DNA of 64,000 nt from Paracidovorax avenae ATCC 19860 (GCF_000176855.2 NC_015138.1:2356001-2420000); one strand, 5' to 3'. Positions 45,738 through 57,428 are shown, counted from the first letter of the stretch. Notes: a model not told the origin generated them from the sequence alone. Numbers and translations are program-made.

Positions 45738-46667
45738 ATGTTCCTGCTGCAAGCCCCCCAGATCCGTGACCTGGAAACCTTCACGGCCATGCCCGCATCC
45801 CTGCGCCGCCCCGAGCGCAGCGACTGGGCCGACGCCAATCGCGGCGGCACCGTCACCGACTCGTTCCTCGAAGGTCCGGTGTTCGACGACGCGGGCCACC
45901 TGTATGTGAGCGACATCCCCTGGGGCCGCATCTTCCGCATCGACCCGCAGGGCGCCTGGAGCCTCGTGGCCGAATACGACGGCGAGCCCAACGGCATGAA
46001 GTTCCTCGATGCCGGCACGCTGCTCATCACCGACTACAAGAACGGACTGATGCGCCTCGACGTCGCCACCGGCCGTGTGTCGCCGTACCTGCAGCGCCGC
46101 AACAGCGAGCGCTTCAAGGGCGTGAACGACCTGGTCTTCGATGCGGAAGGCAATCTCTACTTCACCGACCAGGGGCAGAGCGGGCTGCATGATCCTTCCG
46201 GGCGCCTCTACCGCCTGCGCACCAACGGCCAGCTCGATCTGCTGCTGCACAACGTGCCCAGTCCCAACGGCGTTGCGCTCTCGCCCGACGGCCGCGTGCT
46301 GTACCTGGCGGTCACGCGCGGCAACTGCGTCTGGCGCGTTCCGCTGCTGCCCGACGGCAGCGTGGCCAAGGTGAGCCAGTTCTTCACGTCCTACGGCCCC
46401 AGCGGCCCGGATGGCCTCGCCGTGGACAGGCAGGGTCGGGTGCTCGTCGCGAACCCGGGCCTGGGCGTGGTGTGGATACTCAACGGGCGTGCCGAACCCG
46501 AATGGGTGCTGCGCGGCATTCCCGGCAGCTCCACCACCAACCTTGCCTTCGGCGGCGAGGACCGGCGCACGCTCTACGTGACGGATTCCACGCACGGCCG
46601 CATCCTGCGCACCACCATGGAGTCGCCCGGCTTGCCGCTGCACCGGGCGATCGCCGGACCGCGCTGA
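45738..46667 (+). CDS. SMP-30/gluconolactonase-family protein
   Basis: A 309-residue six-bladed beta-propeller of the SMP-30 lactonase family: LEGPVFDDAGHLYVSDIPWG, then the metal-site asparagine and aspartate in NGVALSPDGRVLYLAVT and SGPDGLAVDRQGRVLVAN. It would hydrolyse a sugar-acid or carboxylated lactone using a divalent metal. No signal peptide, so cytoplasmic. It is the last gene of the IclR-associated run, 65 nt after the second amidohydrolase. Confidence 0.9.
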   Translation: MFLLQAPQIRDLETFTAMPASLRRPERSDWADANRGGTVTDSFLEGPVFDDAGHLYVSDIPWGRIFRIDPQGAWSLVAEYDGEPNGMKFLDAGTLLITDYKNGLMRLDVATGRVSPYLQRRNSERFKGVNDLVFDAEGNLYFTDQGQSGLHDPSGRLYRLRTNGQLDLLLHNVPSPNGVALSPDGRVLYLAVTRGNCVWRVPLLPDGSVAKVSQFFTSYGPSGPDGLAVDRQGRVLVANPGLGVVWILNGRAEPEWVLRGIPGSSTTNLAFGGEDRRTLYVTDSTHGRILRTTMESPGLPLHRAIAGPR

Positions 46668-46780
46668 ACGGTGGGCCGGCGCGGACGACGCGGCGATTGC
46701 AGCTGAGGAGCCGCTATCGGCGCGCCCATGGAAAGAGGGCCGCAGCGACGGCCAAGAACTGGAATGGGACTGGGGTGGTT

Positions 46781-49103
<2,323 letters not shown>

Positions 49104-49132
49104 CCGCCCGGCGCGGCCATGCCGCCTGCCGC

Positions 49133-49167
49133 AAAGCCCGCTGCCTGCAAAGGCCGCGGGCTTTTTT
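49133..49167 (+). terminator. Rho-independent terminator after katG
   Basis: AAAGCCCGC pairs with GCGGGCTTT, and the stem runs into a TTTTTT tract on the plus strand, 30 bases after the katG stop. Confidence 0.85.
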
Positions 49168-49290
49168 CCGTCCGGGATCCGCGCCGGCGATGCCGCTTCT
49201 CTCGCCACTCCCCCTGAGTCCCCGGGTTCTGGCGGCATACTCCCGGCCGGTGCACGTGCACCTGTTTTTTTAAATGCGACGGAATCGAGA

Positions 49291-50766
49291 ATGGACAACA
49301 AGAAAGTGGGAGTGGCAGTCGCCGTGGTGGTGGCGGTCGCAGCGGCGTACGGTGGCGCGACCTGGTACCTGGGCCAGCGCGCCCAGGCGGGCTACCAGGA
49401 TGCCGTGGCCGAGTTGCGCAAGGCGCTCGGCGACGATGCGGTGGTCTCCAACGATTACGACCAGGGATTCTTCTCATCGAAGGCACGCCTGGTGATGCAA
49501 TGGGCCGGGGCGCCCGCGCAAGAGGGCCGTCCTGCTTCCCCGCCGCTGCGCCTGGTGGTGGACACCGTGGTACGGCACGGCCCGCTGGCCGGCGCGCGGG
49601 TCGCAGCTGCGGTGGCGGACTACCGGTTCGCGCTGGAAGGGCTGGACGACGAAGCCCTGGCCCACCTGGACAAGGCATCCGCCCCCGTGCTGACGAGCGT
49701 GCACCATCTCACGGGCAGCCACGATGTCCACCTGCGGCTGCCTGCCGGCGAGGCGGAGGGCGGCGACGGCGTGGCCCTGCGGTGGCAGGAGATGGTGTAC
49801 GACATGGCCATCGGCCGCGACGGCAGGCACTTCCAGGGCCACTTTCGCTGGCCGGAAGTCGGCCTGACAGGCATCCCCGACGCTTCCGTGCAGGCGGAGG
49901 CCGAAGAGGAGGAGGAAGAGAATGACGCCGACGAGACGGCGTCCCCCGAGCCCGTGGACCGCACGTCGATCACCCTGCAGGGCATGGAGGGCAGCTTCGA
50001 CAACGTCGCCATCAGCGGGCTTTGGGGCGTGGGCGTGGGCAAGGCCGACTTCCGCGTAGGGCGGGTCGCCACCAGCGTCCATCCGGCGGCAGGTGGCGAC
50101 GCCCGGCACACGCTGGACCTCAGGAACGTCGCAGGGACGTATGCCATCGATGCCACCGACGACACGCTGGGCATGACGACGACGCTGAGCACGGCTGGGC
50201 GCATCGGCGCGATCGACTTCGAGTCGATCGGCCTGGAGGAAAAGATCCAGCGCATCAGCATCGAAGCGCTCCGCAACTTCCAGCGCATGGTGCTGGATGG
50301 CTACCGCGCGGGCGGTCTCGCCGAGGCGAAGGCCACCATGGAGCAGCGGGGAACGGCCGTGCTGATGGAGAACGCGCCGCGCCTGGTCCAGGCCCTTCCC
50401 GCCTACTCGATGAAGATGAAGGCGACCTACCAGGGCCAGACGGGCCAGCTTGAATACGGCGGCGAAGTGAAGCGCGCGCCTTCCGACGCTGAGGTGGCGC
50501 AGGCGGGCTGGATGTCGGCCTTGATGAAAACCTCGGTGCTGCAGGCCACGGCGCGGGTGCCCAAGGCCTGGGCGCTGCCGCTGATGCAGTCCACGGGCCG
50601 GCCCGGTGCCCAGGCGCAGGACGTGGATGCCATGGTGGCGATGGCCCAGTCGTCGGGCTACCTGCTCCAGGAGGGCGAGTTCCTGACCAGCGCGATCCAG
50701 CTGCAGCCGGGCCAGTTGACGCTCAACGGCAAGACCCTGCCGCTGCCGTCCGGCGCGGCGCGCTGA
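49291..50766 (+). CDS. YdgA-family protein (DUF945)
   Basis: A 491-residue protein with one N-terminal membrane segment (VGVAVAVVVAVAAAYGGATW) and a YdgA/DUF945-type body (LRLVVDTVVRHGPLAG). An acidic stretch of Glu/Asp lies around residues 207-220. Function of the family is unknown; members are anchored in the inner membrane and face the periplasm. It stands alone between the katG terminator and the flavoprotein gene. Confidence 0.8.
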   Translation: MDNKKVGVAVAVVVAVAAAYGGATWYLGQRAQAGYQDAVAELRKALGDDAVVSNDYDQGFFSSKARLVMQWAGAPAQEGRPASPPLRLVVDTVVRHGPLAGARVAAAVADYRFALEGLDDEALAHLDKASAPVLTSVHHLTGSHDVHLRLPAGEAEGGDGVALRWQEMVYDMAIGRDGRHFQGHFRWPEVGLTGIPDASVQAEAEEEEEENDADETASPEPVDRTSITLQGMEGSFDNVAISGLWGVGVGKADFRVGRVATSVHPAAGGDARHTLDLRNVAGTYAIDATDDTLGMTTTLSTAGRIGAIDFESIGLEEKIQRISIEALRNFQRMVLDGYRAGGLAEAKATMEQRGTAVLMENAPRLVQALPAYSMKMKATYQGQTGQLEYGGEVKRAPSDAEVAQAGWMSALMKTSVLQATARVPKAWALPLMQSTGRPGAQAQDVDAMVAMAQSSGYLLQEGEFLTSAIQLQPGQLTLNGKTLPLPSGAAR

Positions 50767-50862
50767 CCAAACCCTGGCATTCCGTCCGGCATGGCCGGCG
50801 TGGATGGCAAATCAGGGTTTGCCGCAATAGACTCGGACATTGCATCACTGGAGAGCCATTTC

Positions 50863-52143
50863 ATGCATTCCGACATCGTGATCGTGGGCGGCGGGGCCGG
50901 CGGGCTGGAACTGGCAGCGCGCCTCGGGCGCAGCCTCGGTGCGAAGCAGGGCCGCGAACGCGTGCTGCTGGTGGACCGTTCGCCTTTCCACATCTGGAAG
51001 CCCACCCTGCACGAGGTGGCCGCCGGCACGCTGGACGCCCACCAGGAAGGACTGTCCTACCCCGTGCTGGCACGGCGCAACCATTTCGGCTTCGCCATCG
51101 GCGACCTGGTGGGGCTGGACACGGCGCGCAAGACCATCGAGCTGGGCGAGATCCGCAACGCCGAGGGCGAGCTGCTGGTGCCGCGCCGCACGGTGAGCTA
51201 CACCCGCCTGGTGCTGGCCATCGGCAGTGGCTCCAACGCTTTCGGCACGCCCGGCATCGAGCATGCCTACCTGCTCGAGAACGTGCGCGATGCGCAGCGC
51301 TTCCATACCGACTGGCTGGGCGCCTGCGCGCGGGCCTCGTTTTCCGAAAGCCGGGCACTGTCGATCGCCATCGTGGGCGCGGGCGCGACGGGCGTGGAGC
51401 TGTCCGCGGAATTGCTGGAAGCCTATGCCGAACTGCTCGAAAGCCTGGGCAGCAGCCAGCGCTTTCGCCTGGACATCACCCTGGTCGAAGGTGGCAGCCG
51501 CATCCTGGGCGGCCTGCCCGAGAAGATTTCCGCGCAGGCCGAAGTGGCGCTGCGGCGCAAGCAGGTGCAGGTGCTCACCGGCACGCGCGTGACCGAGATC
51601 CGCCGTGGCGCCCTGGTCACCCCCAACGGAGAGATTCCTGCGGACATGGTGGTCTGGGCCGCCGGCATCAAGGCGGCGGAGGGCAATGCCCGCCTGGGCC
51701 TGGAGGTGAACCGGCTCAACCAGTTCATCGTGGACGACCGCCTGCGTACCTCGGCGCCCGACGTGCTGGCCTTCGGCGACTGCGCCGCCTGCCCGTGGGT
51801 CGATGGCAAGACCGTGCCCGCCCGCGCGCAGGCCGCGCACCAGCAGGCCGACTACCTGGCCAAGGTGCTGGGCGCGCTGCTGCGCGAGCAGGAAGTGGCC
51901 GCGCCCTTCGTGTACAAGGATTTCGGCTCCCTGGTCTCGCTGGGCGACAACAAGGGCGTGGGCAACCTCATGGGCGGGCTCGGCGGGCGCAACTTCTTCG
52001 TCGAAGGCCTGATCGCCAAGTGGATGTACATCTCCCTGCACCTGAACCACCACCGCGCCATCCTGGGCACCGGCAAGACGGTGGTGCTGGCCCTGGCACG
52101 GCTGCTGCAGCAGCGCGTGTCCGGCCGGCTCAAGCTGCATTGA
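50863..52143 (+). CDS. NADH dehydrogenase type II-like flavoprotein
   Basis: A 426-residue FAD-dependent oxidoreductase with two dinucleotide folds: IVIVGGGAGGLELAARLGRS for FAD and IAIVGAGATGVELSAELLEA for NAD(P)H, and the FAD-closing LAFGDCAACP. A C-terminal amphipathic region (FVEGLIAKWMYISLHLNHHR) suits membrane association as in NDH-2. It would pass electrons from NADH to quinone without pumping protons. The ATG at 50863 follows GGAGAG. Confidence 0.9.
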   Translation: MHSDIVIVGGGAGGLELAARLGRSLGAKQGRERVLLVDRSPFHIWKPTLHEVAAGTLDAHQEGLSYPVLARRNHFGFAIGDLVGLDTARKTIELGEIRNAEGELLVPRRTVSYTRLVLAIGSGSNAFGTPGIEHAYLLENVRDAQRFHTDWLGACARASFSESRALSIAIVGAGATGVELSAELLEAYAELLESLGSSQRFRLDITLVEGGSRILGGLPEKISAQAEVALRRKQVQVLTGTRVTEIRRGALVTPNGEIPADMVVWAAGIKAAEGNARLGLEVNRLNQFIVDDRLRTSAPDVLAFGDCAACPWVDGKTVPARAQAAHQQADYLAKVLGALLREQEVAAPFVYKDFGSLVSLGDNKGVGNLMGGLGGRNFFVEGLIAKWMYISLHLNHHRAILGTGKTVVLALARLLQQRVSGRLKLH

Positions 52144-52146
52144 CGC

Positions 52147-52167
52147 GGCCCGGGCCCGAGCCGGGCC
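52147..52167. terminator. GC hairpin between convergent genes
   Basis: GGCCCGG and CCGGGCC pair around seven bases, just after the flavoprotein stop and just before the end of the convergent lipoprotein gene. No T-run is present. Confidence 0.4.
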
Positions 52168-52179
52168 CGCGGCCTGCCA

Positions 52180-53073
52180 TCACTTCGAGGTGTAGGTGAT
52201 CTTGGTCATCTCGACCGTCGAGGGAACGCCGTTCGACGCCGAGTCGGCGGTTTTGAGGGTGCGACCGCGATACGGGCCGTCCGCCGCTACCCACAGCTGG
52301 TAGTTGGCCTGCACCGTGCCATCGGTCGCGGAGACTATGACCTGGTCCGTGTTGAACTTGCAGACGTTGAACGTGCCCATCGCGGTCTGCAGCGTCTGCA
52401 GGCCGACGTAAGTGAAGCGTTCCTGCACAGTGGAAGTGAACGTCGTCGTGCTGTTATCCGCTTTCGCGACGATCGTGGTCCGGGACGTGTAATTGCGTTC
52501 TACGGTCTGCCCGGGACGCATGTCGATGGGCGTGGAGATGGGTGGGTCGTTCACCAGGGTCGTGACCTGCGTGGACAGGTCCGAAACCACACCATAGACC
52601 AGCTCGTTGCCGTTCACGAGATCGCGGAACTCCCGGTTGTCTCCTTGTTCGACATTGGAGCGCGGTATGAACATCACCGGACGCGCACCGGCGAAGTCCT
52701 GCCGGGCACCGGTGGTGGTCGTGCGCGTGAACGCGATATCGGCCTGGCCCTGCATCCTGCCGATGCCTTCCTCCACGAGCACGGTGCCTTCGTTGTAGTC
52801 CGCCACGTTGTAGCAGGCGGCGGAACTGCCAGCGGACGGCGCGGGTGCCGGTGCCGGCGACGGAGAAGGGGACGGCGATGGAGATGGCGAAGGGGAAGGG
52901 GACGGAGAGGGAGATGGGGAAGGCGAGGGCGAGGGCGAGGGCGAGCTTCCAGGCGCCGGGGTCAGCTCGCCACCGCCACCACCACCGCCGCAGGCAGTGA
53001 GGGATGCCGCGGCGAATGCGGCGAACGCGGCGAAGGCCGCGGCCTTCCGGAGGGATGCAACAGAATGGGTCAT
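52180..53073 (-). CDS. Lipoprotein with Ser-Pro repeat linker
   Basis: A 297-residue protein. The N-terminal signal ends in a lipobox (AAASLTACGGGGG, LTAC), so it is probably a lipoprotein. A Gly run, then about 16 Ser-Pro dipeptides ending in Ala-Pro repeats, form an extended linker at roughly residues 40-80. The C-terminal 210 residues match nothing I recognise. The start MTHSVASLRKAAAF at 53071-53073 is preferred over an upstream ATG because the signal peptide begins there. Function unknown; probably envelope or surface. Confidence 0.75.
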   Translation of the reverse strand: MTHSVASLRKAAAFAAFAAFAAASLTACGGGGGGGELTPAPGSSPSPSPSPSPSPSPSPSPSPSPSPSPSPSPAPAPAPSAGSSAACYNVADYNEGTVLVEEGIGRMQGQADIAFTRTTTTGARQDFAGARPVMFIPRSNVEQGDNREFRDLVNGNELVYGVVSDLSTQVTTLVNDPPISTPIDMRPGQTVERNYTSRTTIVAKADNSTTTFTSTVQERFTYVGLQTLQTAMGTFNVCKFNTDQVIVSATDGTVQANYQLWVAADGPYRGRTLKTADSASNGVPSTVEMTKITYTSK

Positions 53074-53190
53074 GGCGATAGGAGGGCCGTGGGTGGGGAA
53101 GGCGCGAAAGGTATCTGCCAGCCCGGTAGTTACGAACCCCACCACAGGGGAGCAAATGCAACCAAGTGTTGTCCGGCCCGCTCCCCGCCC

Positions 53191-53736
53191 TCAGCCAACC
53201 ATCAATTTCTGCACCAGATCGGCCGCGGTCGAGGCGCCGTACTTGCGCATCAGGCGCGCCCGGTAGATCTCCACCGTGCGGTGGCTGATGTCCAGCGCCC
53301 GGCCGATCTCCTTGGAGGTCATTCCGTCCAGCAGCCGCGCGGCCACCTCGCGTTCGCGGCCCGTGAGTTCGGCCTTCACCGGGCGCTGCGAACTCAGGTC
53401 CTCGAAGCTCCAGATCCCCGATTCGTGCGGGTCTTCCCGGTTGAGCGCCCGGCCCGATACGTGGCACCAGAACACCTCGCCGCTGGTCCGGCGCATGATG
53501 CGGTTGTCCGCGTAGTGGCCCTTCGCATTCAGGATGGGCTCCATGCGCCGGCCCAGGCGCTCGTACTCGTCGGCACTGGGGTAGAGAATGCGGAAGGACT
53601 GGCCGATCAGCACCTCGCGAGAGGCGCCGAACATCTCGCACACCTGGCGGTTGCAGTCCACCATGGTGCGGTTGCGCGAGATGACCAGGCCCACCGGGGC
53701 CATGTCGAACGCGAGGCGGTAATCGGCGACATCCAT
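53191..53736 (-). CDS. PAS-LuxR transcriptional regulator
   Basis: A 181-residue regulator: a PAS domain (YRLAFDMAPVGLVISRNRTM, then GQSFRILYPSADEYERL) and a C-terminal LuxR HTH (LTGREREVAARLLDGMTSKE, then HRTVEIYRARLMRKY). There is no receiver domain, so the PAS domain is the probable sensor. It is divergent from the CoA-transferase genes, with a TACGTA-type palindrome between them. This arrangement suits a local activator of that operon. Confidence 0.9.
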   Translation of the reverse strand: MDVADYRLAFDMAPVGLVISRNRTMVDCNRQVCEMFGASREVLIGQSFRILYPSADEYERLGRRMEPILNAKGHYADNRIMRRTSGEVFWCHVSGRALNREDPHESGIWSFEDLSSQRPVKAELTGREREVAARLLDGMTSKEIGRALDISHRTVEIYRARLMRKYGASTAADLVQKLMVG

Positions 53737-53754
53737 GGAAGTATTTAGGGAAAA

Positions 53755-53774
53755 CTACGTAACGATATACGTAG
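53755..53774. promoter_or_regulatory. Palindrome CTACGTA-N6-TACGTAG, candidate LuxR operator
   Basis: A perfect 7-bp dyad between the PAS-LuxR gene and scoA, with a further partial copy (ATCGTAG) immediately downstream. TACGTA-type palindromes are typical of PAS-LuxR regulators of this kind, which makes it the likely binding site for the adjacent regulator. Confidence 0.6.
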
Positions 53775-53815
53775 TATCGTAGCGGCCATCCACCTTGTTG
53801 TTGAGGAGTCTCCAA

Positions 53816-54631
53816 GTGAACAAGCTTTTCCCCTCCGCGGCCGAGGCGCTCAAGGGCGTCGTGGCCGACGGCCAGATGCTGGCCGTCGGCGGTTTCGGGC
53901 TCTGCGGCATCCCCGAAGCGCTGATCGACGCCCTGCGCGACAGCGGCGTGAAGGGCCTCACCGTGATCTCCAACAACGCCGGCGTGGACGGCTTCGGCCT
54001 GGGCAAGCTGCTGGAGACGCGGCAGATCAAAAAGATGATCTCCTCCTACGTGGGCGAGAACAAGGAGTTCGAGCGCCAGTACCTCGCGGGGGAACTGGAG
54101 CTGGAATTCACGCCCCAGGGCACGCTGGCCGAGAAGCTGCGCGCCGGCGGCGCGGGCATCCCGGCCTTCTTCACCAAGACCGGCGTGGGCACCATGGTGG
54201 CCGAGGGCAAGGAACTGCGCGAGTTCGATGGCGAAACCTACGTGATGGAGCGCTCCCTCGTGCCTGACGTGTCGCTGGTCAAGGCGCACCGGGCCGACAA
54301 GTCGGGCAACCTGCAGTTCCGCCTCACGGCGCGCAACTTCAATCCGGCAGCGGCCACGGCAGGCAAGCTCTGCATCGTCGAGGTGGAGGAGGTCGTCGAG
54401 ACCGGCGAGATCGCCCCGGACGACGTGCACCTGCCCGGCATCTACGTGCACCGCATCGTGCACAACCCGAACCCTGAGAAACGCATCGAAAAGCGCACCG
54501 TGAGCGCCGCCGCGCCCGTCGATGCCGTCGCCGCCAAGGTCGAGGCCCAGGCCGTGATCGCCCAGGCCGCCGTCGCGGCCGACATTCCCGTGGTGCCCAC
54601 CGTGCCCGCCAACAAGAAAGAAGGAGCCTGA
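53816..54631 (+). CDS. scoA: 3-oxoacid CoA-transferase subunit A
   Basis: A 271-residue subunit of succinyl-CoA:3-ketoacid CoA-transferase, moving CoA from succinyl-CoA to acetoacetate. The oxyanion and CoA-binding motif [13 protein letters not shown] is present near the N terminus. It starts at GTG eight bases after GAGGAG. The conserved domain ends at about EKRIEKRTV. After that there is an Ala/Val/Pro-rich tail of about 40 residues not usual for this roughly 233-residue family. Followed by subunit B after one base. Confidence 0.92.
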   Translation: MNKLFPSAAEALKGVVADGQMLAVGGFGLCGIPEALIDALRDSGVKGLTVISNNAGVDGFGLGKLLETRQIKKMISSYVGENKEFERQYLAGELELEFTPQGTLAEKLRAGGAGIPAFFTKTGVGTMVAEGKELREFDGETYVMERSLVPDVSLVKAHRADKSGNLQFRLTARNFNPAAATAGKLCIVEVEEVVETGEIAPDDVHLPGIYVHRIVHNPNPEKRIEKRTVSAAAPVDAVAAKVEAQAVIAQAAVAADIPVVPTVPANKKEGA

Positions 54632-54632
54632 G

Positions 54633-55274
54633 ATGCCCTGGACCCAAGACCAGATGGCCGCGCGCGCGGCGCAGGAACTGGAAGACGGCTTCTACGTGAA
54701 CCTCGGCATCGGCATTCCCACGCTGGTGGCCAACCACACCGGCGACAAGGAAGTGTGGCTGCAGTCCGAGAACGGCATGCTGGGCATCGGCCCGTTCCCG
54801 ACCGAGGACGCGGTGGACGCCGACCTCATCAACGCCGGCAAGCAGACCGTGACCACCATTCCCGGTTCGTCCATCTTCGGCAGCGACCAGTCGTTCGCCA
54901 TGATCCGCGGCGGCAAGATCAACCTCTCGATCCTGGGGGCCATGCAGGTCAGCGAGAAGGGCGACCTGGCCAACTGGATGATCCCGGGCAAGATGGTCAA
55001 GGGCATGGGCGGCGCCATGGATCTCGTGGCCGGCGTCAAGCGCGTGATCGTGCTCATGGAGCACGTGGCCCGCAAGAAGGACGGTACTGAAGACCTGAAG
55101 ATCCTGCCGGCCTGCACGCTGCCCCTGACGGGCGTCGGCGTGGTCGATCGCATCATCACCGACCTGGCCGTCATGGACGTGACGCCCGAGGGCCTGCAGG
55201 TCGTGGAACTGGCGCCGGGCGTGGACTTCGAGGCGCTGCAGGCCAAGACCGGCGTGAAGCTGCTGTCGGCCTGA
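54633..55274 (+). CDS. scoB: 3-oxoacid CoA-transferase subunit B
   Basis: A 213-residue subunit with the catalytic glutamate in [12 protein letters not shown] and the family features [13 protein letters not shown] and [19 protein letters not shown]. It pairs with subunit A one base upstream. The CoA is carried as a thioester on the glutamate. Usual length. The divergent PAS-LuxR regulator is the probable control. Confidence 0.95.
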   Translation: MPWTQDQMAARAAQELEDGFYVNLGIGIPTLVANHTGDKEVWLQSENGMLGIGPFPTEDAVDADLINAGKQTVTTIPGSSIFGSDQSFAMIRGGKINLSILGAMQVSEKGDLANWMIPGKMVKGMGGAMDLVAGVKRVIVLMEHVARKKDGTEDLKILPACTLPLTGVGVVDRIITDLAVMDVTPEGLQVVELAPGVDFEALQAKTGVKLLSA

Positions 55275-55463
55275 CTCTTACGCTGCCGTGGGGCCTTCGC
55301 AACGGCAAGCGGTCGGGATGTGTTCCGACAGTCCGCAGGGTGGGAAAATGCTTAAATGTGACCACAAGTAACGACGGGCTACCATTTTGCGCCGACAATG
55401 TGATAAACGTGCCGGATCGCGTAGCCCGGCCCCGCACCTGACCGCTTCACCAAAGGATCCGCC

Positions 55464-55973
55464 ATGCTGTCCACCCCTTCTGCCGCCCAGCACCGCTCGG
55501 GAGCCCAAGCCGCCACTCCTCCCGCGGAGTACCTGACCTTCCGCCTGGGCCAGGAGGAATACGGCATCGACATCCTGCGCGTGCAGGAAATCCGCTCCTA
55601 CGAGCAGCCGACGCGCATGGCGCATGCGCCGGAATTCATCAAGGGCGTGATCGACCTGCGCGGCGTGATCGTTCCCATCGTGGACCTGCGCCTGAAGCTC
55701 AACTGCGCGCAGGCCGAGTACACCGACTTCACCGTCGTCATCATCCTGAACGTCGGCGGGACGGTCCTGGGCGCGGTGGTGGATGCAGTGGCGGACGTGG
55801 TGGAACTCTCCGCCGAGGCGATCCGTCCCGCTCCGCAGTTCCAGGGCCAGGTGGATTCCGCCTTCGTCACCGGCATCGCCACGCTGGGCGAGCGCATGCT
55901 GATCGTCATGGACATCGAATCGCTGCTGAGCAGCTCCGAGATGGGCCTCGTGCGCTCCGTCGCGGCCAACTGA
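55464..55973 (+). CDS. cheW: Chemotaxis coupling protein CheW
   Basis: A 169-residue CheW protein (YLTFRLGQEEYGIDILRVQE, then GVIDLRGVIVPIVDLRLKL) linking receptors to the CheA kinase. No other chemotaxis gene is adjacent, so it is a stand-alone copy. The 189-base upstream gap contains an element resembling the -10 half of a flagellar sigma-28 promoter (GCCGACAA), but without a clear -35 half at the correct distance. Confidence 0.95.
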   Translation: MLSTPSAAQHRSGAQAATPPAEYLTFRLGQEEYGIDILRVQEIRSYEQPTRMAHAPEFIKGVIDLRGVIVPIVDLRLKLNCAQAEYTDFTVVIILNVGGTVLGAVVDAVADVVELSAEAIRPAPQFQGQVDSAFVTGIATLGERMLIVMDIESLLSSSEMGLVRSVAAN

Positions 55974-55981
55974 CACCATCC

Positions 55982-56000
55982 GCCCGGCGGTCCGCCGGGC
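55982..56000. terminator. Hairpin between convergent cheW and GNAT-type gene
   Basis: GCCCGGC and GCCGGGC pair around five bases. The stem lies nine bases after the cheW stop and just before the end of the convergent gene. Confidence 0.5.
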
Positions 56001-56005
56001 ATCCC

Positions 56006-57301
56006 TCAGTCCCGGTGCTGCAAGCTGTCCGCAGACCGGAAGGGACTGTGCGCCTCCAGTTCCTGCAGGTAGCCCTGCACGCCCCGGCCTTCGCGGTGCA
56101 GGAAATCCTCCACCGCCGCCGCGAACCCGGGATGCGCCAGCCAGTGTGCGCTGGATGTCGCCACCGGCATCAGTGCCCGGGCCATCTTGTGCTCGCCCTG
56201 CGCGCCGCCCTCGAAGCGGCCGGCGCCATGCGCGATGCACCAGGCCAGCGGCTGGTAATAGCAAGCCTCGAAATGCAGGCAGTCCACACGCTCCAGCGCC
56301 CCCCAGTAGCGCCCGTACGCCACCGTGCGGCCGTGCGGGCCCGCATCCTCCCCCAGTGCGACCAGGCTGCAGGCGATCGGCTCGCCATCGCGCTCCGCCA
56401 CGAAGAGCAGCCAGGCCTCGGGCATGTCGCGCTCCATCCGGTGGAAGAAATCGCGCGTGAGATACGGCGGATTGCCGTGTTCCCAATAGGTGCGCTCGTA
56501 GCACCGGTAGAAGAAATCCCAGTCCTGCGGGCTGATGCCGCTGCCGCGTGCCCAGCGGAATGTCACGCCGGCGTCCGCTACGCGGCGGCGCTCCTGTCGG
56601 ATCTTCTTGCGCTTGTCCTGCGAGAGCGTCGCGAGGAATGCGTCGAAGGTGGCGAAGGCCGAGCCCGTGGCCGGATCGGCATTGCGCCAGTGGAACTGCA
56701 CCGTCTGCCGCAGCATCAGCCCTGCCGCGCGGGCGGCCTCCACGTCCTGCGGCGCGGCGAACAGCAGGTGCAGCGACGACATGCCCGCTTCCCCGCACCA
56801 CTGCACCAGCGCCCGGACGAGCACCTCGCGCGCGGCGTCGTCCACCGCCAGCAGCCGTGCACCGGGCACCGGAGTGAACGGTACCGCGACCACCGCCTTG
56901 GGGTAGTACTCCACGCCATGCCGGGCGTACGCGTGGGCCCAGGCGTGGTCGAAAACGTACTCTCCATAGGAATGGGGCTTCGCGTACAACACGCACGCGC
57001 CCACCAGCACGCCGGACCGGTGCAGCGTGCAGAACACCGGGGACCAGCCGGATTCCGGCACCGCGCTGCCGCTGTCATGCAACGCCGCCAGGTAGGCGTG
57101 CCGCATGAACGGCGTCGGTGCATCCTGGGCCTGCAGCAGGGCGTCCCATTCCCTGGCATCCACGCCATCGGGCGAGCCATGGCATTGCAGGGTGTAGTCG
57201 CCGGGGGATGGCGGAAGATCGTCAGAGGCACTCACGGGGTGGTCCGAAGGTGGAGGCAGGGAAGGGCGATGGCCTTCACTGCGGGAAGGCCGCCTGTCCA
57301 T
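56006..57301 (-). CDS. GNAT/FemAB-like acyltransferase (PF04339)
   Basis: A 431-residue protein matching the FemAB-like DUF482 family with GNAT folds: FMRHAYLAALHDSGSA, then KRKKIRQERRRV and EACYYQPLAWCIAHG. Members are found across proteobacteria; the acceptor is not established. The N-terminal 35 residues are low-complexity and the true start might be further in. It is convergent with cheW and divergent from nadE. Confidence 0.8.
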   Translation of the reverse strand: MDRRPSRSEGHRPSLPPPSDHPVSASDDLPPSPGDYTLQCHGSPDGVDAREWDALLQAQDAPTPFMRHAYLAALHDSGSAVPESGWSPVFCTLHRSGVLVGACVLYAKPHSYGEYVFDHAWAHAYARHGVEYYPKAVVAVPFTPVPGARLLAVDDAAREVLVRALVQWCGEAGMSSLHLLFAAPQDVEAARAAGLMLRQTVQFHWRNADPATGSAFATFDAFLATLSQDKRKKIRQERRRVADAGVTFRWARGSGISPQDWDFFYRCYERTYWEHGNPPYLTRDFFHRMERDMPEAWLLFVAERDGEPIACSLVALGEDAGPHGRTVAYGRYWGALERVDCLHFEACYYQPLAWCIAHGAGRFEGGAQGEHKMARALMPVATSSAHWLAHPGFAAAVEDFLHREGRGVQGYLQELEAHSPFRSADSLQHRD

Positions 57302-57428
57302 GATGGCGCAAAAGCGATCTCCCCCGCCCGCCGTGGAGATGCCCGATCCACTGCCTAAAAAGACGGCACTGCAATAAATCTGTAATCGTCACAAGGGTTT
57401 ACCCGCGTCCTACAGCGCAAGCCACGGC

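Noticed and set aside
52850..52950. Short repeats that could suggest a CRISPR array
   Set aside because: The units are 6-bp coding repeats for Ser-Pro without spacers; no CRISPR array or cas gene was seen in the window.
55380..55410. Flagellar sigma-28 promoter before cheW
   Set aside because: A GCCGACAA-like -10 half is present, but no TAAA -35 half at the correct distance could be found.
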